A stretch of 64,000 nt of DNA from SXVE01 sp036388895 (GTDB lineage: Bacteria; Acidobacteriota; Blastocatellia; Pyrinomonadales; Pyrinomonadaceae). The stretch lies in contig DASVQY010000075.1 in NCBI GenBank assembly GCA_036388895.1, forward strand, positions 146,176 to 210,175, read 5' to 3'. Shown here in pieces: positions 26,124-35,226 of the stretch. Each line of letters begins with the position of its first letter. Within the stretch, counting starts at the first letter, position 1. The position numbers were made by a program, and so were the translations under genes. The notes beneath the pieces were generated by a model. That model ran no database searches. It had not been told where the DNA came from and saw nothing but the letters and a program-made list of their open reading frames with translations.

Positions 26124-26333
26124 ATGTCTAAAACAATTGGTAAGGTTAAATGGTTTAACAACGCGAAAGGTTACGGTTTTATCGAACAGCCCGGCGAACA
26201 GGATATTTTCGTGCATTACAGCGCGATTTCCGGCGACGGCTATAAAACCTTGATTCAAGGACAAGACGTTGAGTTCGAAGTCACCAACGGACCGAAAGGA
26301 CCGCAGGCGGAAAACGTATCGAAAGTCCAATAA
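26124..26333 (+). CDS. cspA: Cold-shock protein (CspA family)
   Basis: 69-aa single cold-shock domain that binds single-stranded nucleic acid and acts as an RNA chaperone. RNP1 is KGYGFIEQ and RNP2 is DIFVHYSAI; the start is MSKTIGKVKWFNNAKGYGFI. Strong ribosome-binding site AGGAGG 11 bp upstream, long leader, terminator at 26411. Monocistronic. Confidence 0.97.
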   Translation: MSKTIGKVKWFNNAKGYGFIEQPGEQDIFVHYSAISGDGYKTLIQGQDVEFEVTNGPKGPQAENVSKVQ

Positions 26334-26410
26334 GCAACGGTTAAATCACCTGACCGATTTCGGTTTTTTATTTTTATGCTTTTATAAATAAAAGCCGAAC
26401 GGCGTTTACC

Positions 26411-26450
26411 AAAGCGAATCTTAAAATTTAGGATTCGCTTTTTTGTTTTT
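26411..26450. terminator. Intrinsic terminator between cspA and the membrane-protein gene
   Basis: Stem of about 15 bp with one G-T pair (AAAGCGAATCTTAAA / TTTAGGATTCGCTTT), minimal loop, followed by TTTTGTTTTT on the plus strand. It ends cspA transcription and may also serve the convergent gene ending at 26466. Confidence 0.8.
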
Positions 26451-26465
26451 AATTCGCCCTAAATT

Positions 26466-27518
26466 TTAATCAATTAAACGAAAATTAGCGTTGTTTTTTC
26501 TGCGCCAGACGAAGCCGTCGAGAACGTAATGCGTGAGCTGCGGAACGGCTAGCAACGGAACTAGGTACATCTTCCAATCTTCCAATTCGAGATTCGCGCC
26601 GAAAAGCCAGCTTCGCTCGTGCCACACGCCTCGATGCCAGAAGAGTTCTTCAACGTAAGCCAAAGCCCAGAGCGTCGCGAGAAAAATAATCCAATTGCTC
26701 GAAAGTCCCCGATAAATTCGTCCAGCTTTTTCGCGCCTCGATTTTGCGTAGAAATAAATCAAGGCAAAATAAGGAACGCCGTGAATGAAGACGTTTGTGA
26801 CCGTAAAAGCGTAATCGGAATTGAGCGCGACGATACCGACGTACCAGCAAACGGCGGTCGTTGCGACGACAATATCTTTGCCGATGTTTAAGAATCCGTT
26901 TTTGAAATAAAGGCAAACTGATTTGCCGAAATAAACGACGAGCGCCGCAGCATAAACCGGAAACAAAACGCGTTCGACAATTCCCGGCAGATTTACGAAA
27001 TCGTCTTTGACGAACCATTCAAAGTTTCTCGGCAAACTCGTCATCCAGTAAACAAGCGGATAAACAGTCGCCAGATAAATCGCGGCGGCGTCAATCCACC
27101 ACGTCGCGTTTGATTTTTCCTTTAATTTCGCGCGATACAAATTAACCCAGCCGTATTGCTGGCGAACGAAATGAAAAACGGCAACCAAAGCCAAAACGCG
27201 CCAGAACGTGAGAGCCGATTCGGAATATAGCGCGACGCCGATCACATAGCCGAGCAAAGGAACGAGCGTATAAAGCCAAATGCGGCGCTTGAATTCTTCG
27301 GCGTCAAAATAAACTCTGAAAGAAGTTGACCAAACGTGCGCGACATCAATCAAAAGAACGGCTGAAATCCACGTCCAATCCGGCGATTCATCGTTCAAAA
27401 TTCCAAGCTGCCAACCGATTGCAAGAAGCAAAAGCGACAAAACGGCGCTGCCGAGAAAAACCGATAAATCAATTTTTCGGGAAAAAAGCCAGTAGTTTTG
27501 TTTAACTGCGTCTTTCAC
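26466..27518 (-). CDS. Polytopic membrane protein of unknown function
   Basis: 350 aa with about eight to nine hydrophobic segments. Conserved-looking histidines lie near membrane ends: DVAHVWSTSF, VFHFVRQQYGW, VFIHGVPYF and LTHYVLDGFVWR. This His layout could be a metal site, as in membrane hydroxylases and desaturases, but I cannot assign the family. It lies 35 bp downstream of the flavin oxidase gene on the same strand, so the two are probably one operon. Confidence 0.6.
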   Translation of the reverse strand: MKDAVKQNYWLFSRKIDLSVFLGSAVLSLLLLAIGWQLGILNDESPDWTWISAVLLIDVAHVWSTSFRVYFDAEEFKRRIWLYTLVPLLGYVIGVALYSESALTFWRVLALVAVFHFVRQQYGWVNLYRAKLKEKSNATWWIDAAAIYLATVYPLVYWMTSLPRNFEWFVKDDFVNLPGIVERVLFPVYAAALVVYFGKSVCLYFKNGFLNIGKDIVVATTAVCWYVGIVALNSDYAFTVTNVFIHGVPYFALIYFYAKSRREKAGRIYRGLSSNWIIFLATLWALAYVEELFWHRGVWHERSWLFGANLELEDWKMYLVPLLAVPQLTHYVLDGFVWRRKNNANFRLID

Positions 27519-27553
27519 AAAATTTCTTTTGTCGTTAAATTTATTTTCGCGTT

Positions 27554-29158
27554 TTATTTCATTCGCAAAATATCATTCGCCGCTCGAACGCCGTGAAAAA
27601 AGGCTTCTTCGAAAAGAGCGATTCCGCTCAAATCCGAATGCGCGAAATAAACATTTCTGTAAGGTTTTTGCGCTTCTTCGCGCGCGCCGCTCCACAAAAA
27701 ACCCGTGCGCGGAGAAATCATCGCGTGTCCCCAGCGCATTACGTCTATTCGCTCGGTTAATTGGCGTATGTCTTTATGCGCCAGCGATAAATCCGACAAA
27801 ACAATGTCGGCGAGTTCACGCCAGCCGAGCGAGAAAAGCTTTGCTCGTCCGCCTGTTTCTGCCATCGGGAAATAATATGTGAAAACCGTCTGCCCGTAAT
27901 CAACTCCTTTTTGGTGCGTCGCGTTCACATAGCCGAGCGAAGGACTTTCATATAAAACATTGTCCCAGGCGAGCGGAAAGTCTCGTTTGAATTGCGCTGC
28001 CGGGCGATCTTTCAAAAACAAATTAGCGACGAACCACGCATTATGTTCAAATTCTTTAATGTATCCGGGAGCGGATTGTTTGAAATCTCGAATCAAATAT
28101 CGTGAAGTGAAAATCGGCGCGGCGTAGATCACTTTTTCTGCGCGAATTCCGCGAATGTTATTCGTCGCCGCGTCGAGATATACTACGTCTGCGCCGGTTT
28201 CCTGCGGAATGATTTCAACGACGATTGAATTGACCCGCGTTTTGTTTTTTACTTTGTCGTGTAAATAATTAACGAAGCGTCCGTTGCCTTCGGGAAACGT
28301 GATAAAAGGCTGCGATTCTTCGCCCGATTTACGAACGCGCGAACAAAAGTAAAAAAGTCCAGCCCAGGCTGAAGTTTGATCTAAACGCAGCCCGTAATCG
28401 TCGCGGCAGGCGTAATCGCAATACCAGTAAAGCCTTTCAGACGTGAAACCTTTTTCGCGCAGCCAATAGCCGAACGAAATCGAATCGAGCGCAGTCGCTT
28501 CCGCTTCGTTTGAACATTCCGCGACGGGCAAAACGAAAGCGCGTTTTCCGTTTGCGTCGCGCCAATTCACCCAAAAATCAATCTGTTTTTGAAATTCAGC
28601 GAGCTGACGTTTATCTTCGTCCCCGGCTCCGGCGGTTAAATATAAACCTTCGTACCAGCGACCTTTGTAAAAAACTCTTTCCTCGGGTTCGCGGCAAAGG
28701 TATTGCTCTTTGACGATCAATTCGCCGATTGCGTCTTTGCCTTCGGTGATCTGCATTTCATCGAGAAGCGAAACAAGTTCGGTATTTTCTCGAAACGGAA
28801 CCGGCAAATAATGCGCGCCCCACGGGTAACCGATAAAATTATTCGCGCCGCTCTGCGCCGTGCCGCCGATTTTGTTTTCCAATTCGAGAAGTACGAAATC
28901 CGTGAAATTTTCTTTGTTTAATTTCCAACCCGCCGCAAGACCAGCCGCGCCGCCGCCGATGATAGCGACTTTTACGGTTTCCCAATCGCTCGCTGGAACT
29001 TCGTAGCTGCGATTTTCGCGTAAAATATGACCGAGGTTAACATTTGCGCCGACAATTTCGCCGTCAGGAAGATTAGTCAAAGAATCTTTTCCGCAAGCCG
29101 AAAGCGCGAGCGGAAGACCCAAAAACGCTGTTAAAATTTCGCGGCGAGTGAATTTCAT
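27554..29158 (-). CDS. FAD-dependent amine-oxidase-like protein, Tat/lipoprotein signal
   Basis: 534 aa. The N-terminus has a twin-arginine stretch (FTRREIL) and a lipobox-like LSAC (C22), suggesting export and lipid anchoring. The Rossmann FAD motif VAIIGGGAAGLAAGWKL is at about residues 65-81, then a GG motif region (LLELENKIGGTAQSG). The C-terminal FAD-binding part ends in YFAHSDLSGIALFEEAFFHG. It resembles flavin amine oxidase/phytoene-desaturase-type enzymes; the substrate is unknown. First gene of a probable two-gene operon with the membrane protein. Confidence 0.8.
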   Translation of the reverse strand: MKFTRREILTAFLGLPLALSACGKDSLTNLPDGEIVGANVNLGHILRENRSYEVPASDWETVKVAIIGGGAAGLAAGWKLNKENFTDFVLLELENKIGGTAQSGANNFIGYPWGAHYLPVPFRENTELVSLLDEMQITEGKDAIGELIVKEQYLCREPEERVFYKGRWYEGLYLTAGAGDEDKRQLAEFQKQIDFWVNWRDANGKRAFVLPVAECSNEAEATALDSISFGYWLREKGFTSERLYWYCDYACRDDYGLRLDQTSAWAGLFYFCSRVRKSGEESQPFITFPEGNGRFVNYLHDKVKNKTRVNSIVVEIIPQETGADVVYLDAATNNIRGIRAEKVIYAAPIFTSRYLIRDFKQSAPGYIKEFEHNAWFVANLFLKDRPAAQFKRDFPLAWDNVLYESPSLGYVNATHQKGVDYGQTVFTYYFPMAETGGRAKLFSLGWRELADIVLSDLSLAHKDIRQLTERIDVMRWGHAMISPRTGFLWSGAREEAQKPYRNVYFAHSDLSGIALFEEAFFHGVRAANDILRMK

Positions 29159-29644
29159 TCGAGTAAATCAGCAGAGAATTGAAGAATAGTGCTTTAAGTA
29201 TTCTAAATCAAATTTTGTAATGCGCTGAACTTTTTATGCAGAGTTATCGCTTTGCTCGATTGCGAAGGCGAATTTGCAAGCGTGAGAAACTGATAAACAA
29301 CGAATCGGACAAAAATAACGAACCAAAAGCGTAATTTTTGAATTCTATTAATAAATAAACAAGCGCTTTGTGATTGTCTTCCCGTAGATCACAAAGCGCT
29401 TAATACTAATTCGTCAAGGAGACAGAATAGTTAATAGAAAGACGCGGGAAGTTCGATTCCGGTTACAGTTTATTTGACGAAAGTTTTTCCGATGCCGAAT
29501 TCACCGAAGAAACGCGTAATAAACCCTGAAAAAAAACTTTTGAAAATTCCGAATAAAGTAAAAAAACATGGCGCATTATCACGAAAAAAAGCCTAAATTC
29601 TTCAAACTTGCGTTGCGCTGAATCTATGTTAGAATAAGCGAATT
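29159..29644. other. Intergenic region with a 14-bp perfect stem-loop
   Basis: 486 bp without a convincing gene. The only strong structure is AAGCGCTTTGTGAT (29361-29374) and its exact reverse complement (29388-29401), around a 13-nt loop. There is no T-tract in the plus direction and only a mixed T/A run in the minus direction, so a terminator is not obvious. The next gene start in the plus direction is 244 bp away. Confidence 0.6.
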
Positions 29645-29890
29645 ATGAGCCTGAAACCTGCAATAAACGGAGCGATTTTTAAGCATTTCCTCTCGTCGGA
29701 CGAGCAGCTTAGAAAAGCGGCGGAAAACTGTGTTAATGCATTTGTAAAATATTTTGAAGGCGCCAATACAAAAACGTATCAAAAACAAGGTTACCCGCTC
29801 GGCAAAAGTCAGCGCGGCTTAAAGAAATGGCAGACGCGACGTCTTGAGCGAAATAAATGCCTTAAAAAAATATTTAAATTGATCGCGTAG
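29645..29890 (+). CDS. Small basic hypothetical protein
   Basis: 81 aa, rich in lysine and arginine (C-terminus WQTRRLERNKCLKKIFKLIA), no signal or membrane segment, unknown family. No strong ribosome-binding site. It is followed at 29922 by a hairpin with a T-run in the right direction, which supports that the strand is transcribed. Real gene status is uncertain. Confidence 0.35.
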   Translation: MSLKPAINGAIFKHFLSSDEQLRKAAENCVNAFVKYFEGANTKTYQKQGYPLGKSQRGLKKWQTRRLERNKCLKKIFKLIA

Positions 29891-29921
29891 ATTTTCCTTT
29901 AATTTTATAAATGTTGTATTT

Positions 29922-29953
29922 AGCGGTTAGCGAAAAGTTAGCCGTTATTTTTT
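29922..29953 (+). terminator. Intrinsic terminator
   Basis: Ten-bp stem AGCGGTTAGC / GTTAGCCGTT (three G-T pairs) with loop GAAAA, followed by ATTTTTT. It is 32 bp after the stop at 29890 and touches the 3' end of the minus-strand lipoprotein gene. Confidence 0.65.
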
Positions 29954-30631
29954 GATGCTGAATTTTCCGTTTTTCCAGACTAAATCGTAAAGTTTTTCGC
30001 CGCGTTCATTTATTCCTTCGTCAATCTCTTTCAAACCGTAAACTGCTACATTCGTGCCGTAGCGCGGCAGTTCGTACGTTTTCTCGCGGCTGTATTCGGG
30101 AACGACCTGCGCTCCGATATCTTTCCAGCTTCCGTTCGCATATTCGAGAAAATACGTTTCTTCGCCCATTTCAAAAAGTTTGTTCAGCGCGACAATGTAA
30201 GTTCCGTCCGGGCGTTTAAACAAAGCCATTGTGAAACAACTTTGCGCTCCGTCGCAGCCGCCTTTCATATAACCGTTCGCCGCATCTTCGACTTCCAGGT
30301 AGTTTTTTAAATACGCGGCGCGCGCTTTTTCGCAATTTTCCTTTGTCGGCTTATCGGCGCAGCCTTCGAGCGTGAAATATTTTTGCGGCAGCAAATTAAA
30401 AAATTCGCGAACCGTTTTCGGCTGTTTAATCGGCGTGTCGGTGACGGTTTCCGTTTCAGAATTGTTTTTCGCGACGCTCGTTTCGGTTTTGGCTGAATTA
30501 TTTTCATTTGAGCCGCCCGCTGTTTTCGGAGCCGGCGCCTGACTTTCGCCCTGCGCGTCTTTCGCCGCGGTGCAGCCGGTTTGTAAAAACAGCGAAACAA
30601 TCAAAACAAACAGCGGAAATAAAATTTTCAT
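29945..30631 (-). CDS. Hypothetical lipoprotein
   Basis: 228 aa. Signal peptide with lipobox LQTGC (C19), then a disordered Ala/Ser/Asn/Thr linker to about residue 75, then a globular domain with four cysteines (EGCADKPTKENCEKA and GGCDGAQSCFTMALFKRPDG). Probably anchored in a membrane with the domain outside the cytoplasm. No known family recognised. Confidence 0.7.
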   Translation of the reverse strand: MKILFPLFVLIVSLFLQTGCTAAKDAQGESQAPAPKTAGGSNENNSAKTETSVAKNNSETETVTDTPIKQPKTVREFFNLLPQKYFTLEGCADKPTKENCEKARAAYLKNYLEVEDAANGYMKGGCDGAQSCFTMALFKRPDGTYIVALNKLFEMGEETYFLEYANGSWKDIGAQVVPEYSREKTYELPRYGTNVAVYGLKEIDEGINERGEKLYDLVWKNGKFSIKK

Positions 30632-30686
30632 ATTAATTATATTCAGTCGGAATACTGAATTCAGAACCTTATTTGTAGCGTGTGAA

Positions 30687-31061
30687 CTAATTTCCGATTA
30701 GCCATTTTTCGGCTTCTTCCTTATCTTTAAAGATTCTCATCATTACGCCTTGATTTCTCGCTATAATTTTTCCGAGTTCGTTGATGTTTTCGTGTTTGTG
30801 CAAGTCTAAAAACGCTATCTTTTTTCCGGGGAGAATCTTGCCCAGATATATGCCCATTTCCAGCATTTCGGGCGGCGAGACGCTTTCGGAAAAGTTTTTC
30901 TCGATCATTACTTTCGACAACTGCAATCGGGAACACATTTCTGCGATTTCGTCCCAGTACATTCTGGAAATTTCCGGCGTCAATTTTTCTCCGCCAACTA
31001 AGGCGTATAAATATTTATCTCGATTTTCCAATTCGATGGCGTATGGTTTTTCCGTATTCAT
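30687..31061 (-). CDS. Small protein, possibly STAS/SpoIIAA-like
   Basis: 124 aa, soluble, alternating strand/helix pattern (YLYALVGGEKL, ISRMYWDEIAEMCSRLQLSKVMIEKNF, KIAFLDLHKHENI, MRIFKDKEEAEKWL). The end 'FKDKEEAEKWL' and the overall layout resemble SpoIIAA-like/STAS-related acidobacterial proteins; this is a fold-level guess. It is upstream of the lipoprotein gene on the same strand with a 55-bp gap. Confidence 0.55.
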   Translation of the reverse strand: MNTEKPYAIELENRDKYLYALVGGEKLTPEISRMYWDEIAEMCSRLQLSKVMIEKNFSESVSPPEMLEMGIYLGKILPGKKIAFLDLHKHENINELGKIIARNQGVMMRIFKDKEEAEKWLIGN

Positions 31062-31199
31062 ACAAATTTTCGACGGTCATTTATTAATAATTGAAAAACT
31101 ATTGAAAAGACTTAAATCGTATTATAAAAATTGTATTGAAACAATAAACCAAAAATGCTACTTTCTCTTCAACAAAAATTACAAACATCAACCAAATAT

Positions 31200-33713
31200 A
31201 TGAAGCGTCTTTTTCTCGCGCTGTTAACACTTCTATCTGTTTTTCATTTTACTTTCGCGCAGGACAAAAAAACCGAGCCGGTTCAAAAGAAAAACATCGC
31301 TCAATTCGTCGAAAAACTGCAAAAGATTGACGGATTCGTTCCGGTTTACATTAACGCCGAAGACGGAAAAATTTATCTTGAAATATCGCGTTTTAACCGG
31401 GAATTTCTTTATCAGGTTTCGCTTCCGACCGGCGTCGGCTCAAATCCGATTGGACTTGATCGCGGGCAGCTCGGCGATACGAAAGTCGTGTATTTCGAAC
31501 GGGCGGGAAACAAAATTCTGCTTGTACAGCCGAATTATGATTACCGCGCTTTGAGCGACAATCCGGCAGAACGCCGGGCGGTCGAAGAATCATTTGCGAA
31601 ATCGGTAATATGGGGCTTTAAAGTAGAAGCGATTGAAGGCGAAAGGATTTTGGTTGATGCGACGAGTTTTCTGATTCGGGACGCGCACGGAGTCGCCGAC
31701 CGGCTTCGTGACGCAAAACAGGGAAATTACAATTTCGATGAAAGCCGCAGCGCCCTCTTTCTGCCAAACACAAAAGGTTTTCCGAAGAATACGGAAGTCG
31801 AAGCGACAATCACTCTTTCGTCAAATTCTTATGAAGGACGTCTGGTAACAGCGCCGACTCCGCGTTCAGTGACTGTTCGTCAGCGACATTCGTTCGTTGA
31901 ATTGCCGGACAGTAATTATCATTACCGAAAATTTGACCCGCGCGTCGGATTTTTCCCGATCAGCTTTTACGATTATGCAACCGGAATAAACGAAGACCTC
32001 GAAAAACGCTTGATAACCCGTCATCGTTTAGAGAAAAAAGACCCGAACGCGGCGGTTTCCGAACCGGTCGAGCCGATTATTTATTACGTTGATAACGGCG
32101 CTCCGAAAGCTATTCAGGATGCTTTGGTTGAAGGCGCTTCGTGGTGGAATCAGGCTTTTGAAGCCGCCGGATTTCGCAATGCCTTTCAAGTAAAAGTTTT
32201 GCCCGACGCCGCCGACCCGATGGACGTTCGTTACAATGTTATTAATTGGGTGCATCGCTCGACGCGCGGATGGGCTTACGGCACGAGCGTCACAGACCCG
32301 CGCACCGGCGAAATTATCAAAGGCGTTGTCACGCTCGATTCGCAAAGGGCGCGGCAGGACTTTCTTATCGGTTCGGGTCTCGTTCCGCAGTATGCGGCGA
32401 ATGGAATGTCAAACGCAGCCTGCGACTTCGCTTTGCTTCCAGATGTTGATTATTTGATAAATTCAGTGCAAAGCGGCGACGCTCATACGATGTCACTGGC
32501 GCGTATTCGTCAGCTTTCTGCACACGAAGTCGGGCATACGCTCGGACTGACGCATAATTTCGCCGCCAGCACTTACGGGAGAGCGTCGGTAATGGATTAC
32601 CCGGCGCCGTTAATTGAAATTAAAAATGGAAAACTCGATTTTTCAAACGCGTACGCAGTAGGCATCGGCGCATACGACAAATTTGCGATTCGTTACGGCT
32701 ATTCGCAGTTTACGGCGAACGCGAATGAAGAAAACGAGCTGGAAAAAATTCTGCGCGAAGGCGTTTCAAACGGAATGCTGTTTATCTCGGACAGTGACAC
32801 GCGACCGGCGAGCGCCGCAAATCCGTTGTCAAATCTTTGGGACAACGGCAGCGACCCGGTTGCAAGGCTCAAATTTGAAATGCAGGTCCGGCGAATCGGG
32901 TTAAATCAATTCGGATTGAATAACATACCGCAGAAAACTCCTTTGTCGGAACTCGAAAACAAATTTCTGCCGCTTTATCTGCATCACCGCTACCAGCTAA
33001 CGGCGGCTATAAAATCGCTCGGCGGCGTTTATTACACTTACGCCGTCAGAACGGAAAATGCGACCAATCCGACTTTAGTGCAGGAAATTGTTCCGGCGGA
33101 ACGCCAGCGTGAGGCTTTGCAAACCGTTTTAGATACCATAAAACCCGAAGAACTCGCCATCTCGAACGATATTCTGAAATTGATTCCGCCGACCGCTTAC
33201 GGATATTATTCGAGCCGCTCCGAACTTTTCAGCAAACGGACCTATCCCGTTTTTGATCCTATCGGAGCCGCCGAAATCGCCGCCGATATGACGATTAGCG
33301 GTTTGTTGGAACCGAACCGGGCTGCCCGCCTTATGAACTTTAATGCGAGGAACAAAGCCTATCCGCATTTTCGAGAAGTAGTTGATGCGCTCGTCAAATC
33401 TGCGTGGAAAACACCGGCGAATAACGATGCTTACCAAACGGCAATAGCGCGTGCCGTACAGAGTTTGACGGTTGCGCGATTGATGGATTTAGCGGCGAAC
33501 CCAAACGCGCAAGCGCAGGTTCGAGCAACAGCGACGGACGCGTTGCGCGCTTTACAAACAACACTCAAGCGAACCGCTGCCGCCGGAGACAGCGCGGCGC
33601 ATAATCGTGCAATAGTCGAAGACATCGAGAGATTTTTAACCCGCCCGGATGCTCCGCGAAAGCAAACTGTACCGCTGCCGAATCCGCCGGGCGACCCGAT
33701 TGGCTCAAATTAA
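31200..33713 (+). CDS. DUF5117/DUF5118-type zinc metalloprotease, secreted
   Basis: 837 aa from ATG 31200, giving a clean signal peptide MKRLFLALLTLLSVFHFTFA (an ATG 45 bp upstream adds a non-signal extension). The N-terminal beta domain has PVYINAEDGKIYLEISRF and REFLYQVSL, typical of DUF5118/DUF5117. The metzincin-like site is HEVGHTLGLTH (H442, H446, H452), followed by NFAAS and VMDYPAP. The C-terminal ~350 residues belong to the DUF4953 part. Probably periplasmic or outer-membrane-associated; substrate unknown. Confidence 0.9.
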   Translation: MKRLFLALLTLLSVFHFTFAQDKKTEPVQKKNIAQFVEKLQKIDGFVPVYINAEDGKIYLEISRFNREFLYQVSLPTGVGSNPIGLDRGQLGDTKVVYFERAGNKILLVQPNYDYRALSDNPAERRAVEESFAKSVIWGFKVEAIEGERILVDATSFLIRDAHGVADRLRDAKQGNYNFDESRSALFLPNTKGFPKNTEVEATITLSSNSYEGRLVTAPTPRSVTVRQRHSFVELPDSNYHYRKFDPRVGFFPISFYDYATGINEDLEKRLITRHRLEKKDPNAAVSEPVEPIIYYVDNGAPKAIQDALVEGASWWNQAFEAAGFRNAFQVKVLPDAADPMDVRYNVINWVHRSTRGWAYGTSVTDPRTGEIIKGVVTLDSQRARQDFLIGSGLVPQYAANGMSNAACDFALLPDVDYLINSVQSGDAHTMSLARIRQLSAHEVGHTLGLTHNFAASTYGRASVMDYPAPLIEIKNGKLDFSNAYAVGIGAYDKFAIRYGYSQFTANANEENELEKILREGVSNGMLFISDSDTRPASAANPLSNLWDNGSDPVARLKFEMQVRRIGLNQFGLNNIPQKTPLSELENKFLPLYLHHRYQLTAAIKSLGGVYYTYAVRTENATNPTLVQEIVPAERQREALQTVLDTIKPEELAISNDILKLIPPTAYGYYSSRSELFSKRTYPVFDPIGAAEIAADMTISGLLEPNRAARLMNFNARNKAYPHFREVVDALVKSAWKTPANNDAYQTAIARAVQSLTVARLMDLAANPNAQAQVRATATDALRALQTTLKRTAAAGDSAAHNRAIVEDIERFLTRPDAPRKQTVPLPNPPGDPIGSN

Positions 33714-33789
33714 TTTCAGAACTGCGTTGAATTTATCGATAAAGAAATATTTATACGTTTGAGAAATTATTAACAAAGTCCGAATTAAT

Positions 33790-34310
33790 AAACCTTTGAC
33801 CCGTTCTTCGGCAAAGAGCTGAAAGAAGGCGACGAGATTGTTATTTATTATTTTTTTCTTGGCGGTTATGACGAAGCGAAGCTAATCCAAAAAGATTCCA
33901 GTTTGAGCGAAAAAGAAAAAAAGGAAGCAGCTTCAAAAACCACGGGCAAAATTGAATGGATATTTGCCGTTGAGGAATTTCAAAAATTGTCTGCCGGACC
34001 GCAAGTAAGCGCATACGTAAACCAGGCGCTTTCTGCTGCAGTTGATAAGGACTTAAAGGTTTCAGGGAAAAAAGATGAATTTTTGATTGACCCGCGCCAG
34101 GTGAAATCAAAATCCAAAGTGGCGGCTTTTGTACGAAGCCAATCCGGTCGCGTTTCTTGCCGAAACGCCGGCGGCGCGGCTTTTAACGGAACGCAGCCGA
34201 TTTTAGATGTTCAGCCGACCGAACTGCATCAGCGTACGCCTTTGATAATCGGAGGCGCGGTCGAAATGGCGGAATTCGAGCGCTGCCTCGGGCGATCATT
34301 TTCGCAATAA
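33790..34310 (+). pseudogene. Composite broken frame: unknown segment joined to a fructose-1,6-bisphosphatase C-terminus
   Basis: One frame is open from 33792 to the stop at 34310, but there is no proper start codon. Its first ~105 codons (FDPFFGKELKEGDEIVIYY...) match nothing I know. The last part is the class I FBPase tail: in the other frame 34117-34164 reads KWRLLYEANPVAFLAE, and then the main frame reads AGGAAFNGTQPILDVQPTEL and HQRTPLIIGG. The two parts together give the FBPase end with a 1-nt frameshift at about 34165-34170. Most of FBPase is missing, so this is a remnant joined to something else. Confidence 0.65.
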
Positions 34311-34381
34311 AACCGATTTAAACAATCTATTGAATTATTGTTCCCTTTATTTTCGAAAAGTTAGTTCGGCAGTTAAAAATA

Positions 34382-35020
34382 TTAAATATCACTCACAATT
34401 TTCAGGTAATCTCGCGCTTTTTGTGCTATTGCATTCGTATTTCCCGCTCGAATCGCTTCTACGTCAACTAAATCCGTTCCGACGCCGACGGCGATTGCCC
34501 CGGCTTTGAAAAAATCAACAATCGTTTCGCGCGAAACGCCGCCGGTCGGCATCATTTCGATGTGCGGAAATAAAGTTTTCAAGGTTTTCAAGTATTTCGC
34601 TCCGCCCAACACATCGCACGGAAAAACTTTGACGCAATCAGCACCGGCGTTCCAGGCAGTTAGAACTTCGGTCGGCGTTAAGCAACCGGGCATAACCACG
34701 ATTTGATTTTCCCGGCAAAAGCGAACTGTTTCGGCATCGAAAGCCGGACTGACGATGAACCTCGCGCCGGCTTCCGCGCATTTTTCAGTTTGCTCGCGAT
34801 TTAAGACGGTGCCCGCGCCAAGCAGAATGCCGGGATCAGACGAACTTAATTCTCGAATCAATTCTGCCGCGTTCGGAACGGTCATTGTAATTTCAAATAT
34901 CTTGATGCCGCACGAAGCGAGGCTTTCAACCGCTTTTCGCGCATCTTCCGCATCGTTTGTTCGCACGACTGGCACAAGCTTTTCGCGTTTGATTGTTTTT
35001 AATACAAGAGATCTTTCCAT
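34382..35020 (-). CDS. eda: KDPG/KHG aldolase
   Basis: 212-aa TIM-barrel aldolase of the Entner-Doudoroff and hexuronate pathways, splitting 2-keto-3-deoxy-6-phosphogluconate to pyruvate and glyceraldehyde-3-phosphate. Catalytic E43 (IFEITMTVP) and Schiff-base K131 (CVKVFPCDVLGG) are present, as are GAGTVLN and MPTGGVS. It is intact, although the genes next to it are broken. Together with kdgK (35552) it would process KDG phosphate. Confidence 0.93.
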   Translation of the reverse strand: MERSLVLKTIKREKLVPVVRTNDAEDARKAVESLASCGIKIFEITMTVPNAAELIRELSSSDPGILLGAGTVLNREQTEKCAEAGARFIVSPAFDAETVRFCRENQIVVMPGCLTPTEVLTAWNAGADCVKVFPCDVLGGAKYLKTLKTLFPHIEMMPTGGVSRETIVDFFKAGAIAVGVGTDLVDVEAIRAGNTNAIAQKARDYLKIVSDI

Positions 35021-35041
35021 TCGTATATTCTACAAAACAAA

Positions 35042-35226
35042 TCAAACTTCGCTAATTCGAACCGGTTCAAGTTCGGGCGCGAGCAGGTGTATAACACCTA
35101 AAGCTATCAAATATGCCGAAGCCGCGATGGAGAAAATCGGCACGAAACTGTCGGTTGTTTCTAAAAGGTAAGCCAGGAGTTGGGCGATAAATATTCCGCC
35201 GGTGGCGCCTGCCATTCCACCAACTC
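35042..35226 (-). pseudogene. Hexuronate-type MFS transporter, C-terminal remnant
   Basis: Only the last ~60 codons remain: IGVGGMAGATGGIFIAQ, then a membrane-like stretch, then VIHLLAPELEPVRISEV and a stop at 35042-35044. The tail matches ExuT-like MFS transporters (the 'GGMAGA-GG' and 'HLLAP-LEP' segments). The rest of the gene is missing; at about 35225 the sequence switches to the plus-strand KduD remnant, so a deletion has joined two genes. Confidence 0.7.

Noticed and set aside
33903..34310. A normal plus-strand gene with a TTG start
   Set aside because: The frame is open upstream without a start and ends in an FBPase tail with part of the match in another frame; better explained as a composite remnant.
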